From a bacterium (GTDB taxonomy: Bacteria; SZUA-79; Acidulodesulfobacterales; Acidulodesulfobacteraceae), in contig JAJYHI010000026.1 of NCBI GenBank assembly GCA_021784835.1, forward strand, positions 1-26,344: a stretch of DNA of 26,344 nt, given 5' to 3'. Below the pieces are notes generated by a model, which was given only the letters and a program-made list of their open reading frames with translations, had not been told where the DNA came from and did no database searches. A program made the position numbers and the translations under genes. Positions 7,815 to 16,568 of this stretch are shown one piece after another. How positions within the stretch are numbered: position 1 is the stretch's first letter; each line of letters starts with the position of its first letter.

Positions 7815-8927
7815 ATGAAAATATTAAATAATAAATATACGCAGAATTTCGATTTTATAATACTTTTTACGGTAATTATAATTTTTTCGTTAGGTATTAT
7901 TAATCTTTACGGTTCCTTAAGCATACATCACAAAGATTTTTTCGATCCGTACGTCATAAAACAGCTCGTATGGTTTGTAGTGTCTATTCTGATAATGGCC
8001 TTAATTATATCCATAGATTACAATACTTTGATAGAAGCGGCGTATTATATATACGGATTTATTTTAATATTTATCGTTATCGTGCTCGTAAAAGGAAGGA
8101 TTACTCACGGGGCTTCGAGATGGATTTCTCTCGGCATGTTTTCGTTTCAGCCTTCCGAATTAATGAAAATAGCCCTGATATTCGCTCTCGTCAAATATTT
8201 TACGACCTACGAAAACAAAAAAGGCTACAACCTGCGGAGCCTTATTATACCTTTTATTATGATATTGATACCGGTTTTGTTTATAGCTAAAGAGCCGGAT
8301 TTAGGAACGTCTCTGATAGTTTTATTCATAGGGCTGATTATTATTTTTTTGGCGGGAATTAAAAGAAATTCCATGCTTATACTCGCCGGAATTATTCTGG
8401 TAACAGGTCCGGTTTTATGGTTCAGGCTTAAATCTTACCAGAAAAGCAGAATATTGATATTTCTGCATCCCGCAAAAGATTATCTCGGAGCAGGATATAA
8501 TATCATACAGTCGGAAATAGCCGTAGGCGCGGGAAGACTTTTCGGCGACGGTTTCGGCAACGGCTCCCAGAGCACTTTGGATTTTTTGCCGGCAAAGCAT
8601 ACCGATTTTATTTTTTCGACTTATATGCAGCAGTTTGGTTTTATAGGGGGATTAGTTCTTATAGTTCTTTATTTTATAGTCATAATAAGAGGATTTAAGA
8701 TAGTTTACAGAGCCAAAAAGCTTCAGGGTTTTTTACTCGGCGGCGGAGCGCTTGCCATTATAACTTTTCATGCTATAATAAATATGTTTATGACCGTCGG
8801 CCTTCTGCCCGTAGTAGGCGTCCCGCTTCCGTTTTTCAGCTACGGCGGCACGTCGCTCGTCGTAGATATGTCCGCTGTAGCCATACTCCTGAATATTTCT
8901 ATGAGGAGGTATAAATTCCAGTCGTAA
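7815..8927 (+). CDS. rodA: Peptidoglycan polymerase RodA (SEDS family)
   Basis: A 370-residue polytopic SEDS glycosyltransferase that polymerises lipid II, partnered with PBP2. Membrane segments run through the whole protein. The family landmarks are visible: GASRWISLGMFSFQPSELMK near 98-117, AKEPDLGTSLIV near 158-169, the functionally essential Asp in KHTDFIFS near 261-268, and the C-terminal GVPLPFFSYGGTSLV near 335-349. The start at ATG 7815 is the first in-frame one after the mrdA stop; the ATG at 7802 is in another frame. Direct continuation of the mre-mrd cluster. Confidence 0.96.
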   Translation: MKILNNKYTQNFDFIILFTVIIIFSLGIINLYGSLSIHHKDFFDPYVIKQLVWFVVSILIMALIISIDYNTLIEAAYYIYGFILIFIVIVLVKGRITHGASRWISLGMFSFQPSELMKIALIFALVKYFTTYENKKGYNLRSLIIPFIMILIPVLFIAKEPDLGTSLIVLFIGLIIIFLAGIKRNSMLILAGIILVTGPVLWFRLKSYQKSRILIFLHPAKDYLGAGYNIIQSEIAVGAGRLFGDGFGNGSQSTLDFLPAKHTDFIFSTYMQQFGFIGGLVLIVLYFIVIIRGFKIVYRAKKLQGFLLGGGALAIITFHAIINMFMTVGLLPVVGVPLPFFSYGGTSLVVDMSAVAILLNISMRRYKFQS

Positions 8928-8936
8928 ATATATGGA

Positions 8937-9443
8937 ATGAATAAAATGAACGAATTTAAAAAAAATAACCCGTTTATTTTTGCGGCATCCTTTTTTTACG
9001 CAGGATTTTTTCCTTACGGTCCCGGTACCGCCGGTTCCGTAGCCGCTTTTTTGCTGTATATATTTTTGCTTAGATTTTTAAACCCTTTTTATTATATCGC
9101 AGTATGTATTATAATATTTATTACCGGGGTTTACGTTTCTTCCAAGGCTTCTAAAATATCCGGATTAGAGGACCCGCCTTTCGTAGTAATAGACGAAGTT
9201 CTCGGCTACCTTGCAGTTATGTCCGGTTTATTATGGATGCATTTCGATTTTTTTCATATTTTGATATACTCTTTACTTGGGCTTCTTCTTTTTCGTATTT
9301 TCGACATATCGAAGCCGCTGTTTATAGGAACTATAGACAAAAAAATTAAAGGCGGATTAGGCATTATGCTGGACGACGTCGCCGCCGCCCTTTTTTCCGT
9401 AATAATTTTAAGAATAGCTATCGTAATAATAGCAGGTATCTAA
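8937..9443 (+). CDS. pgpA: Phosphatidylglycerophosphatase A
   Basis: A 168-residue inner-membrane phosphatase that makes phosphatidylglycerol from phosphatidylglycerophosphate. Recognised by the family signatures FFPYGPGTAGSVAA near 23-36, PPFVVIDEVLGY near 80-91 (acidic metal-binding motif) and KGGLGIMLDDVAAAL near 138-152, together with four hydrophobic segments. ATG 8937 is taken; the ATG at 8932 is out of frame. No strong ribosome binding site sits at the expected distance, so translation may be coupled to rodA, whose stop is 9 bases upstream. In many proteobacteria pgpA lies near cinA-recA, as here. Confidence 0.93.
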   Translation: MNKMNEFKKNNPFIFAASFFYAGFFPYGPGTAGSVAAFLLYIFLLRFLNPFYYIAVCIIIFITGVYVSSKASKISGLEDPPFVVIDEVLGYLAVMSGLLWMHFDFFHILIYSLLGLLLFRIFDISKPLFIGTIDKKIKGGLGIMLDDVAAALFSVIILRIAIVIIAGI

Positions 9444-9454
9444 TTATCTGAAGT

Positions 9455-9517
9455 AGTGCCGGAATTCAATTAGAGCACTGCCACAAAATGTAAAGGGGTA
9501 CGGAATTCAATTCCGCC
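9455..9517. repeat. Pair of GAATTCAATTC palindromes (type 2) before cinA
   Basis: The first copy at 9455-9479 (AGTGCCGGAATTCAATT then AGAGCACT) has one damaged arm. The second at 9496-9517 (GGGGTACGGAATT / AATTCCGCC) is better preserved. They start 41 bases apart and each is followed by the tail GCCACAAAATG or GCCACATCTCAAAACG. The pair begins 12 bases after the pgpA stop and ends 17 bases before the cinA ATG. Confidence 0.7.
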
Positions 9518-9534
9518 ACATCTCAAAACGAAAT

Positions 9535-10794
9535 ATGAAAGACATAAAAATATTAGTTATATCGGACGACGGAAATTTTGCCGCGGCAGGCGAAATAATA
9601 AAAGAGCTCTCCGACGTGCTTTCGGTTTACGGACTCGGTTTCAAAGAAGCCGTAATTATGCCGGAAAACCAGGATGTAAGCATATCTAAAGTCGTATCTT
9701 ATATGACGTCCGAAGATTCTTTCGTAATAATATGCGGAGGCATAAAAGAAGGAAGTTCTTTAACTTCCGAAATAATATGTTCCGTTTTGAAGAAAGAACG
9801 GACGAGAAGCAAAGATGCCGCAGACTTGATGGCTTTAGTTTACGAATCTAACAAAAAATCTTTCGATCATTCCGCAGAAAAAGCATGTTATTTTCCCGAC
9901 CATTCCTTTATCGTGCCGAATCAAAATTCCGGCATATCCGGTTTTTATCTTACCGAACCCGTATTTATAGCCGCGTTTCCTTTAGAGCCTCATAATGCGG
10001 TTTATATGTTCAAAAATCACGTTCTCGGTAAAATGCTCGGAAAATTAGGTATAAATTATTTCGTCAAATTTAGAAAATATAAGTTGTTCGGTTTAAAAGA
10101 AAAAGAGTTTGAAGCTCTTTTTGCAAAATTAAAACAGGTTTCGGACGTTAATTTAACGTACGAATATTCATACGGGGAATTTATTATATCCGCGGCGGTA
10201 AACGGCGTTTCAACCCAAAAACTCAATGAAAACATAAAGTTAATAGATTCAAAAACCGGCGGAATTTTTAAAAATTATCTTTACGGTTATGACGAAGACG
10301 AACTTGAAGTAGTATGCTCTTATCTGTTGAAGGAAAACGAAATTAAAATATCCGTGGCGGAATCCCTTACCGGAGGGCATATTTCCGACAAACTTACCGA
10401 CCTGCCGGGCGCATCTTCTTATTTTCTTTACGGCGGCGTAGTATATTCAAATTTTGCAAAAACCGATATTTTAGGAGTAGATCCGTCTATTATAGAAAAA
10501 GAAGGCGCCGTTTCCGAAGCATGCGCAGAGGAAATGGCAGAAAAAGTAAGGGAAAAAACAAAATCGGATATAGGCATCGCCGTTACAGGTTTAGCGGGAC
10601 CCGGTACCGACGGCGGCAATTATCCGGTAGGAACGGTTTTTATAGCATTATCGAGCGATAAAATAAAAGAGTCCAGAAAATATGTTTTTTCCGGTTCGCG
10701 TGCCGATATAAAATCTTATACGACGAAAATGGCGCTGTTCTGGATTTACAGGCTTTTAAACGAAATAAGCGGCAAAAATATGACAAAAATTTAA
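9535..10794 (+). CDS. cinA: CinA-like protein with intact NMN-deamidase domain
   Basis: A 419-residue two-domain protein. The C-terminal half (about 265-410) is a clear CinA/PncC nicotinamide-mononucleotide amidohydrolase: catalytic-serine motif AESLTGG, LYGGVVYSNFAKTDILGV, GAVSEACAEEMA, and the anion-binding TGLAGPG with PVGTVFIAL. This domain returns NMN to NAD synthesis. The N-terminal half occupies the place of the CinA/MoaB-like pyrophosphatase domain but lacks the usual G-D-E-L-L-x-G and G-G-L-G-P-T-x-D-D motifs. It keeps only a trace (VIICGGIKEGSS), so it is probably inactive or altered. There is no Shine-Dalgarno at the ATG. The pairing with recA just downstream is widespread. Confidence 0.87.
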   Translation: MKDIKILVISDDGNFAAAGEIIKELSDVLSVYGLGFKEAVIMPENQDVSISKVVSYMTSEDSFVIICGGIKEGSSLTSEIICSVLKKERTRSKDAADLMALVYESNKKSFDHSAEKACYFPDHSFIVPNQNSGISGFYLTEPVFIAAFPLEPHNAVYMFKNHVLGKMLGKLGINYFVKFRKYKLFGLKEKEFEALFAKLKQVSDVNLTYEYSYGEFIISAAVNGVSTQKLNENIKLIDSKTGGIFKNYLYGYDEDELEVVCSYLLKENEIKISVAESLTGGHISDKLTDLPGASSYFLYGGVVYSNFAKTDILGVDPSIIEKEGAVSEACAEEMAEKVREKTKSDIGIAVTGLAGPGTDGGNYPVGTVFIALSSDKIKESRKYVFSGSRADIKSYTTKMALFWIYRLLNEISGKNMTKI

Positions 10795-10795
10795 C

Positions 10796-10824
10796 TTGAT
10801 AATCTTTCTTTTTTTTAATATATT
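10796..10824 (+). promoter_or_regulatory. Probable sigma-70 promoter of recA
   Basis: TTGATA (10796-10801) and TATATT (10819-10824) are exactly 17 bases apart. The -35 box begins two bases after the cinA stop. Transcription would begin near 10831, just before the type 2 palindrome. No recognised SOS (LexA) box of the E. coli, Bacillus or Myxococcus type is visible between promoter and ATG. Confidence 0.6.
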
Positions 10825-10835
10825 ATATTGAACAG

Positions 10836-10860
10836 TGGTGCCGGAATTCAATTCCGTCCC
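10836..10860. repeat. Single GAATTCAATTC palindrome (type 2) in the recA leader
   Basis: GGTGCCGGAATT lies opposite AATTCCGTCCCC, with a CCGCAACAAAT tail after it. It falls right at the predicted start of the recA transcript and 28 bases before the recA ATG, so the mRNA would begin with this hairpin. Confidence 0.7.
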
Positions 10861-10887
10861 CGCAACAAATAATCTACAGGTGAAATT

Positions 10888-11940
10888 ATGGCAGTAAAAT
10901 CAGTCGAAACTAAAGAAAACGTTAAAGAAAGCGCAAAAGACGCCGCTATCCATGAGCAAAAAATGAAAGCGCTCGACCTTGCTATGGCTCAGATAGAAAA
11001 GCAGTTCGGCGCGGGAGCCGTCATGGTTCTCGGCGGAAAGCCGCCGGCAGAAAATATACAGTCTATTCCCACCGGCTCTCTGTCGTTGGATATTGCGCTC
11101 GGCATAGGCGGCATCCCTAAAGGAAGGGTAATAGAAATATTCGGACCGGAATCGTCGGGAAAAACGACGCTTACGCTGCAAATAGTCGCGCAGGCTCAAA
11201 AACGGGGAGGCATAGCCGCTTTTATCGATGCGGAGCACGCCTTAGACTTGCAGTACGCAAAGAAAATAGGCGTCAACGTGGACGAACTCGTCGTTTCTCA
11301 GCCCGGAACCGGCGAAGAGGCGTTGGAAATAGCGGATTCTTTGGTAAGGTCAGGTTCTATCGACGTTTTGGTAATAGACTCCGTCGCCGCATTGGTACCT
11401 AAAGCCGAAATAGAAGGCGAAATGGGGGACTCCCATATGGGACTGCAGGCAAGGCTTATGTCGCAGGCCTTGAGAAAACTTACGTCCGCTATAGCAAGGT
11501 CAAATACGTCGGTTATATTTATTAACCAGATAAGGATGAAGATAGGCGTTATGTTCGGTTCTCCCGAAACCACTACCGGCGGCAACGCTCTTAAGTTTTA
11601 TGCATCCGTCCGTATAGATATAAGAAGAACCGGCTCTATAAAAAAAGGCGACGAAGTAGTGGGCTCAAGAACTAAAGCCAGGATAGTAAAAAATAAAGTA
11701 GCTCCTCCGTTTAAAGAGGCGGAGTTCGACATAGTCTACGACAGCGGAATATCTTTAGAAGGGGACATAGTCGACATAGGTTCGGAAAGCGGCATAATAG
11801 AAAAATCGGGAACATGGTTCAGCTACGGCAAAGAAAGGCTTGGACAGGGAAGGGAAGCCGCAAAAGAAACGCTCAAAAACAACCCCGCCCTGCGAGACGA
11901 AATACATTCTAAAATTTTAGAAAAATTTAATCTTAAATAA
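10888..11940 (+). CDS. recA: Recombinase RecA
   Basis: The 350-residue DNA strand-exchange ATPase of homologous recombination and SOS induction. It has Walker [10 protein letters not shown] (86-94), the DNA-binding loop 1 region [20 protein letters not shown] near 173-192, Walker [12 protein letters not shown] near 159-169, and loop 2 [20 protein letters not shown] near 212-231. The N-terminus is about 15 residues longer than in E. coli RecA, with a charged start before the [15 protein letters not shown] helix, while the acidic C-terminal tail is nearly absent. CAGGTGA gives a ribosome binding site before the ATG. It is followed four bases later by pilT and then recX. Confidence 0.98.
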   Translation: MAVKSVETKENVKESAKDAAIHEQKMKALDLAMAQIEKQFGAGAVMVLGGKPPAENIQSIPTGSLSLDIALGIGGIPKGRVIEIFGPESSGKTTLTLQIVAQAQKRGGIAAFIDAEHALDLQYAKKIGVNVDELVVSQPGTGEEALEIADSLVRSGSIDVLVIDSVAALVPKAEIEGEMGDSHMGLQARLMSQALRKLTSAIARSNTSVIFINQIRMKIGVMFGSPETTTGGNALKFYASVRIDIRRTGSIKKGDEVVGSRTKARIVKNKVAPPFKEAEFDIVYDSGISLEGDIVDIGSESGIIEKSGTWFSYGKERLGQGREAAKETLKNNPALRDEIHSKILEKFNLK

Positions 11941-11944
11941 AAAA

Positions 11945-13222
11945 ATGGACGAAACGGTTTTACAGTCTAATGCCGCACAGGACGGTCAACAGGTTAAGCA
12001 GGGAGGACAGCCGTCGCTTTTAGGAACTATTTTAATGACGGCGGTCGGCAAGAAAGCGTCGGATATTCACCTTAAAGTAAATTCTTATCCTATTTTTAGA
12101 ATAGACGGGGATATTTACAAACAGGAAAATTTCGGCGTTATGTCCAAAGAAGTTATAGAAAAAATAGCCGTAAGCATGATGGATAAGCATCAGCTTAAAG
12201 TTTTTCAGGAAAACAGGGACGTCGATCTTGCATACAGCCTGCACGGCGTCGGAAGATTCAGGGTCAATATTTATTCCCAGCGGAATTCTTTAAGCATAGC
12301 AATGCGCTATATCCCTTTCGATATTCCAATTTTTGAATCGCTTAACCTGCCTAAAATTATAAAATCTATATCACTTAAAGAAAGAGGATTAATACTGGTT
12401 ACGGGCATAACCGGCAGCGGAAAGTCCACGACTCTCGCTTCCATGATAGATTTTATAAACAGGAATAAACCGGTAAACATAATAACCATCGAGGACCCTA
12501 TCGAATATCTGCATAAAGATATAAAAGCATTAGTCAACCAGCGGGAACTCGGCATGGACGTTTATTCTTTTTCGCACGGATTAAGGGAAGCCTTAAGGCA
12601 GGATCCCGACGTTATTTTAGTAGGCGAAATGAGAGACTTAGAAACGATAGAAACGGCAATAACTGCGGCTGAAACCGGACATCTCGTAATGAGCACCCTT
12701 CATACGCTGGATGCGCAGGAAACCATTAACAGAATTATAGCGGTTTTTCCTCCTTATCAGCAAAAACAGATAAGAATACAGCTTGCTTCCGTTATTTCCG
12801 CAGTAATATCGCAGAGGCTTATAGCAAGAGCGGACAAAAAAGGACGTCTTCCGTCCGTAGAGATAATGATAGGAACGGAAACGATAAAAGAATGCATATC
12901 AAACGAAGATAAAACCGCGAGTATAAGAGACTTCATAAGAAGCGGAAACATACAGTACGAGATGCAGACTTTCGACCAGTCCCTCTACAATTTTTATAAA
13001 CAGGGCTTGATAACATACGAAGATGCTCTTGCGGAATCCACCTCGCCGAACGACCTTGCACTGTTAATATCCGGAGTAAACGCTTCCGACGACGATATAA
13101 GCGCAGGGGTAAAAGCAGACTCCGTTGAAAGCGGCAAAACTTCAGTCACCGCCGGAGCAAGTCCGTCCGTAACTGGAAATACGGCGGCTTCAGGCGGTTC
13201 GGGTTCTTACTGGACAACGTAA
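11945..13222 (+). CDS. pilT: Type IV pilus retraction ATPase PilT family
   Basis: A 425-residue hexameric secretion ATPase of the PilT/PilU branch, which drives retraction of type IV pili. It shows Walker A GITGSGKST (154-162), Asp box TIEDPIEY (181-188), Walker B DPDVILVGEMRD (220-231) and His box TGHLVMSTLHT (244-254). The C-terminal part reads MQTFDQSLYNFYKQGLITYEDAL, with an arginine-containing IRDFIRSGN ahead of it, so PilT and PilU cannot be separated with certainty. After residue about 385 there is a low-complexity Ser/Ala/Gly tail not typical of PilT. No pilin or pilus-assembly genes lie nearby. Its place in the recA operon, four bases after the recA stop, implies co-transcription. 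Confidence 0.9.
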   Translation: MDETVLQSNAAQDGQQVKQGGQPSLLGTILMTAVGKKASDIHLKVNSYPIFRIDGDIYKQENFGVMSKEVIEKIAVSMMDKHQLKVFQENRDVDLAYSLHGVGRFRVNIYSQRNSLSIAMRYIPFDIPIFESLNLPKIIKSISLKERGLILVTGITGSGKSTTLASMIDFINRNKPVNIITIEDPIEYLHKDIKALVNQRELGMDVYSFSHGLREALRQDPDVILVGEMRDLETIETAITAAETGHLVMSTLHTLDAQETINRIIAVFPPYQQKQIRIQLASVISAVISQRLIARADKKGRLPSVEIMIGTETIKECISNEDKTASIRDFIRSGNIQYEMQTFDQSLYNFYKQGLITYEDALAESTSPNDLALLISGVNASDDDISAGVKADSVESGKTSVTAGASPSVTGNTAASGGSGSYWTT

Positions 13223-13290
13223 CCGCATGTATGTTTATGCGCAAAATATAGAAGTATAGCGCTACATAATGTATTATCGGAGTAATCTCT

Positions 13291-13782
13291 TTGAAAATAT
13301 CGCAGGAAAATATTTCTAAAAGAAAGTCTAAAACGCCTTTATCGGCGCAGAATTACTCTTTAAAGCTCGTGTCCGCGAGGTCTTATTCCGAAAAACGGCT
13401 TGCCGAAAAATTAATCAAAAAAGGCTTTTCTACGGAAGATACCGGCAAAGCGTTAAAGAAATTAAAAGAATACGGATACTTAAACGATGAAGAATTTGCG
13501 GAAAGACTTATAGAAAGCGGAAAAAAAAGACTTATCGGCAGAATAAAATTAAGCTATGAACTTTATAAAAAAGGAATAAACAAAAATATTATAGACAAGC
13601 TAATCGAAACGTTTTACACGGAAGACGAAGAACGTTCCGTTATGCTTAAAGCGGTGGACAAAAAGAAAGTTTCCCTGATAAAATACAGGGAAAACGAACT
13701 GATATATAAAAAGAAACTTTACGATTTTTTGCAGAGCAGAGGATTTTCCTCTAAAATAATAGAAGACTTTATTAAACAGTAG
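13291..13782 (+). CDS. recX: RecA regulator RecX
   Basis: A 163-residue helical protein of the RecX family, which binds and restrains RecA filaments. The tandem three-helix repeats are visible: ALKLVSARSYSEKRLAEKLIKKGFS-type opening (here SLKLVSARSYSEKRLAEKL near 24-42), LKKLKEYGYLNDEEFAERLI near 56-75 and the later YDFLQSRGFSSKIIEDFI near 143-160. The start is TTG at 13291 with CGGAG about seven bases upstream; no in-frame ATG is available earlier. Finding it behind recA, with pilT between, supports the assignment. Its stop codon overlaps the first base pairs of a type 2 palindrome. Confidence 0.9.
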   Translation: MKISQENISKRKSKTPLSAQNYSLKLVSARSYSEKRLAEKLIKKGFSTEDTGKALKKLKEYGYLNDEEFAERLIESGKKRLIGRIKLSYELYKKGINKNIIDKLIETFYTEDEERSVMLKAVDKKKVSLIKYRENELIYKKKLYDFLQSRGFSSKIIEDFIKQ

Positions 13783-13850
13783 GGACAGAATTCAATTCTG
13801 TCCCTACCTCAAAATGGAAACAGTAGGGACGAAAATTCAATTCTGTCCCT
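13781..13850. repeat. Pair of GAATTCAATTC palindromes (type 2) before alaS
   Basis: Copies at 13781-13805 (AGGGACAGAATT and its complement) and 13824-13850 (AGGGACGAAAATT / AATTCTGTCCCT) start 43 bases apart. Each is followed by a tail, CTACCTCAAAATGGA or CTGCCGCAAAATGGA. The last tail ends only a few bases before the alaS ATG and supplies the only purine-rich TGGAA stretch there. The first copy overlaps the recX stop codon. Confidence 0.8.
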
Positions 13851-13865
13851 GCCGCAAAATGGAAT

Positions 13866-16568
13866 ATGAAATCAAACGAACTTAGGGAAATATTCATTAA
13901 ATTTTTTACGGGAAAAGGACACGTGCAATTGCCGAGTTCTTCTTTAATTCCCGCCGGCGACGACTCTATCATGTTTACTAATGCCGGAATGGTCCAGTTT
14001 AAGGACTATTTTACCGGCGTAGTTCAGGCGCCTATGCCGCGAGCCGTAACCGTTCAAAAATGTATGCGCGCAGGCGGCAAACATAACGACCTCGAAAACG
14101 TCGGCAAAACTTCCCGCCACCACACTTTTTTTGAAATGCTCGGAAATTTTTCTTTCGGAGACTATTTTAAAAAAGATGCCGTTTTGTTTGCCTACGAATT
14201 TATAAAAGACGTCATAGAACTCGACCTCGACAAAATATACGTTACAGTAAACGATAAAGACGAAGACGGTTATAATATCTGGAAAAATACCGTAGGTTTC
14301 GATGAAAACAAAATATACAGGCTCGGCGACGAAACTAATTTTTGGCAGATGGGAGAAACCGGTCCTTGCGGCTATTCAAGCGAAATATTTTACGATACCG
14401 GTTATTCGGAAGCGGGGCATACGGACTGCGATATTAATTGCGATTGCGGCAGATATTTAGAAATTTGGAATCTCGTTTTTATGGAATTTAACAGAGATAA
14501 AAAAGGAGACCTTTCAAAATTGCCGCGTCCCTCTATTGATACGGGAATGGGGCTTGAGCGCATACTGCGAATTTTGCAGAACGTAAAATCAAACTACGAT
14601 ACCGATGTTTTTACTCCTTATATAAAAGAGATAGACGCCGTTACCGGAAAACGATACGACGGCGGAGACGAAGCGTACGATACCGCCGCAAGGGTTATCA
14701 GCGACCATATACGGACGTCGGTTTTTTTATCCGCAGAATCCGTATTTCCCTCCAACGAAGGCAGAGGCTATGTATTCAGGAGAATTTTAAGAAGACTTAT
14801 CAGATATTCTTTAAAGCTCGGCATAAGTCTCGATAACCTGAAATATCTCGGTAATATCGTGGTAATAATTATGGGCGGATTTTATCCCGAAACTGCCGAC
14901 GGACTTGCCGTCTTCGAGAAGATAATCTCCGAAGAGTATGAAAGGTTTAACGATACGGTAGGACTGGGAATTAAACTTTTGGAAGAAAAAATTATCGAAC
15001 TTAAGGAGAAAAAGCAGAAAATAGTTCCCGGCGAATTCATATTTAAATTATACGACGAAAAAGGTTTTCCGGTAGATATAGCAATAGATATGGCTGAAGA
15101 AAACGGTTTTTCGATAGATTTAAAAGCTTACGACGAATTAATGGAACTTCAGAAAAAAGGTTCAAAGCAGAAAAAAGAAAAAAACGGAGTTCCCGAAACC
15201 GTTTCCGGCGTACCTAAATCGCTTTTTAAAGGATACGGCAATATAGAAAATGCCGCTAACGCCGATATTAACGGCATATTCGACGAAGACGGCATGCCCG
15301 TCGAGAACATAAAAGACGGCGGTTTTTATTATATAGCCTCGGATATTACCCCTTTTTATCCTGAAGGAGGCGGTCAATCCGGCGACAGAGGAACTATAAA
15401 GTTTAATTACGGAAAATATTCCTTATCAGCTTCGGTTTCCGATACATTTAAAACCAAAAACGGAGTCATCCTTCATTATGCAAGAATATTTACCGAAAGC
15501 ATGAAGGATGCAGAACAAAATCTGGGAGCCGCCGCCGCCGAAGAAATGCTTGCCCCGCCGGTTTTTCCCGTAAAGGCTAGTTTTTCGGTCGATGCGGAAT
15601 TAAGAAAAAAAACTGCGGCAAACCACAGCGCAGTCCATCTTCTTCAATCCGCGCTAAGAGAGATACTCGGCAGCCGCGTAACACAGCAGGGTTCGTTCGT
15701 AGATTCGGAAAGGCTCAGATTTGATTTTTCGTACGGCAAGCCTCTGACAGACGAAGAAATAAGGAAAGCGGAAGTTTTAGTCAACGGATATATTTTTGCC
15801 GACCTTGAAGTAAAAACGCACGAGCTTGACGTTCAAACCGCTTTAAATTCCGGCGCCCTTCACTTTTTCGATGAAAAATACGAAGATACCGTAAGGGTCG
15901 TGTCCATGGGAACGGCATCGAAAGAATTCTGCGGAGGCACCCATGTTTCGAGAACCGGAGAAATCGGATTTTTTAAGATTACCGGAGAATCTTCGGTTGC
16001 TTCCGGCATAAGGCGCATAGAAGCCGTTACGGGTTTTAATTATCTCGACTACTTGTACGTGGAAGAGGACAATATAGTTAATATCGCCAAACTTCTGAAT
16101 ACTTCCAAATCCGAAGTTTACAACAGAATAATAAAACTGTATTACGATTACGAACTGCTTGAAAAAACCAACGAGGAACTCAGGTCGAAACTCAATTCTT
16201 TTGAATCCGAGCGTCTTATAAAATCTTTTAAAACGGGCATGGCGGCCGCAGGCGGATTTAAATATTTAATTTCAAAATTCGGCAACGTTTCAGGCGAAGA
16301 ATTAAAAGAGCTTGTAAACGCCTTAAGTTCAAGGCGCGATTTTCCCGAAGGCGATTCCGTCGTAGTTTTTATATCTAATATTAAAGACGAAAAGTTGATT
16401 TACATCGTATCTGCAAAAGGTTCCATAGACGCATCAGCCGTTATAAAACGCATTAATTCGGAAACCGGAGGAAAAGGCGGAGGCAAAAAGGATTTTTCTC
16501 AGGGCGGAACGCAGGATGTTTCAAAATTCGACGTAATAGAAAAAATCATTGAGTCGGTATTGTTATGA
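13866..16568 (+). CDS. alaS: Alanyl-tRNA synthetase
   Basis: A 900-residue enzyme charging tRNA-Ala, close to the E. coli length of 876. The class II catalytic domain is clear from FTNAGMVQFKDYFTG near 38-52, RHHTFFEMLGNFSFGDYF near 86-103, and TGMGLERI near 232-239. The editing domain carries the zinc/catalytic motif HSAVH (His586, His590) and CGGTH (Cys689, His693), so mischarged Ser and Gly should be removed. The C-terminal oligomerisation part has the expected glycine-rich GGKGGGKKDFSQGG. A lysine-rich stretch near 430-445 precedes the editing domain. It overlaps the next gene by four bases (ATGA). Confidence 0.98.
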   Translation: MKSNELREIFIKFFTGKGHVQLPSSSLIPAGDDSIMFTNAGMVQFKDYFTGVVQAPMPRAVTVQKCMRAGGKHNDLENVGKTSRHHTFFEMLGNFSFGDYFKKDAVLFAYEFIKDVIELDLDKIYVTVNDKDEDGYNIWKNTVGFDENKIYRLGDETNFWQMGETGPCGYSSEIFYDTGYSEAGHTDCDINCDCGRYLEIWNLVFMEFNRDKKGDLSKLPRPSIDTGMGLERILRILQNVKSNYDTDVFTPYIKEIDAVTGKRYDGGDEAYDTAARVISDHIRTSVFLSAESVFPSNEGRGYVFRRILRRLIRYSLKLGISLDNLKYLGNIVVIIMGGFYPETADGLAVFEKIISEEYERFNDTVGLGIKLLEEKIIELKEKKQKIVPGEFIFKLYDEKGFPVDIAIDMAEENGFSIDLKAYDELMELQKKGSKQKKEKNGVPETVSGVPKSLFKGYGNIENAANADINGIFDEDGMPVENIKDGGFYYIASDITPFYPEGGGQSGDRGTIKFNYGKYSLSASVSDTFKTKNGVILHYARIFTESMKDAEQNLGAAAAEEMLAPPVFPVKASFSVDAELRKKTAANHSAVHLLQSALREILGSRVTQQGSFVDSERLRFDFSYGKPLTDEEIRKAEVLVNGYIFADLEVKTHELDVQTALNSGALHFFDEKYEDTVRVVSMGTASKEFCGGTHVSRTGEIGFFKITGESSVASGIRRIEAVTGFNYLDYLYVEEDNIVNIAKLLNTSKSEVYNRIIKLYYDYELLEKTNEELRSKLNSFESERLIKSFKTGMAAAGGFKYLISKFGNVSGEELKELVNALSSRRDFPEGDSVVVFISNIKDEKLIYIVSAKGSIDASAVIKRINSETGGKGGGKKDFSQGGTQDVSKFDVIEKIIESVLL

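Noticed and set aside
13223..13290. Short stem CGCAT/ATGCG after pilT considered as a terminator
   Set aside because: Only five pairs with an eight-base loop and no following T-run; recX follows closely and probably belongs to the same transcript.
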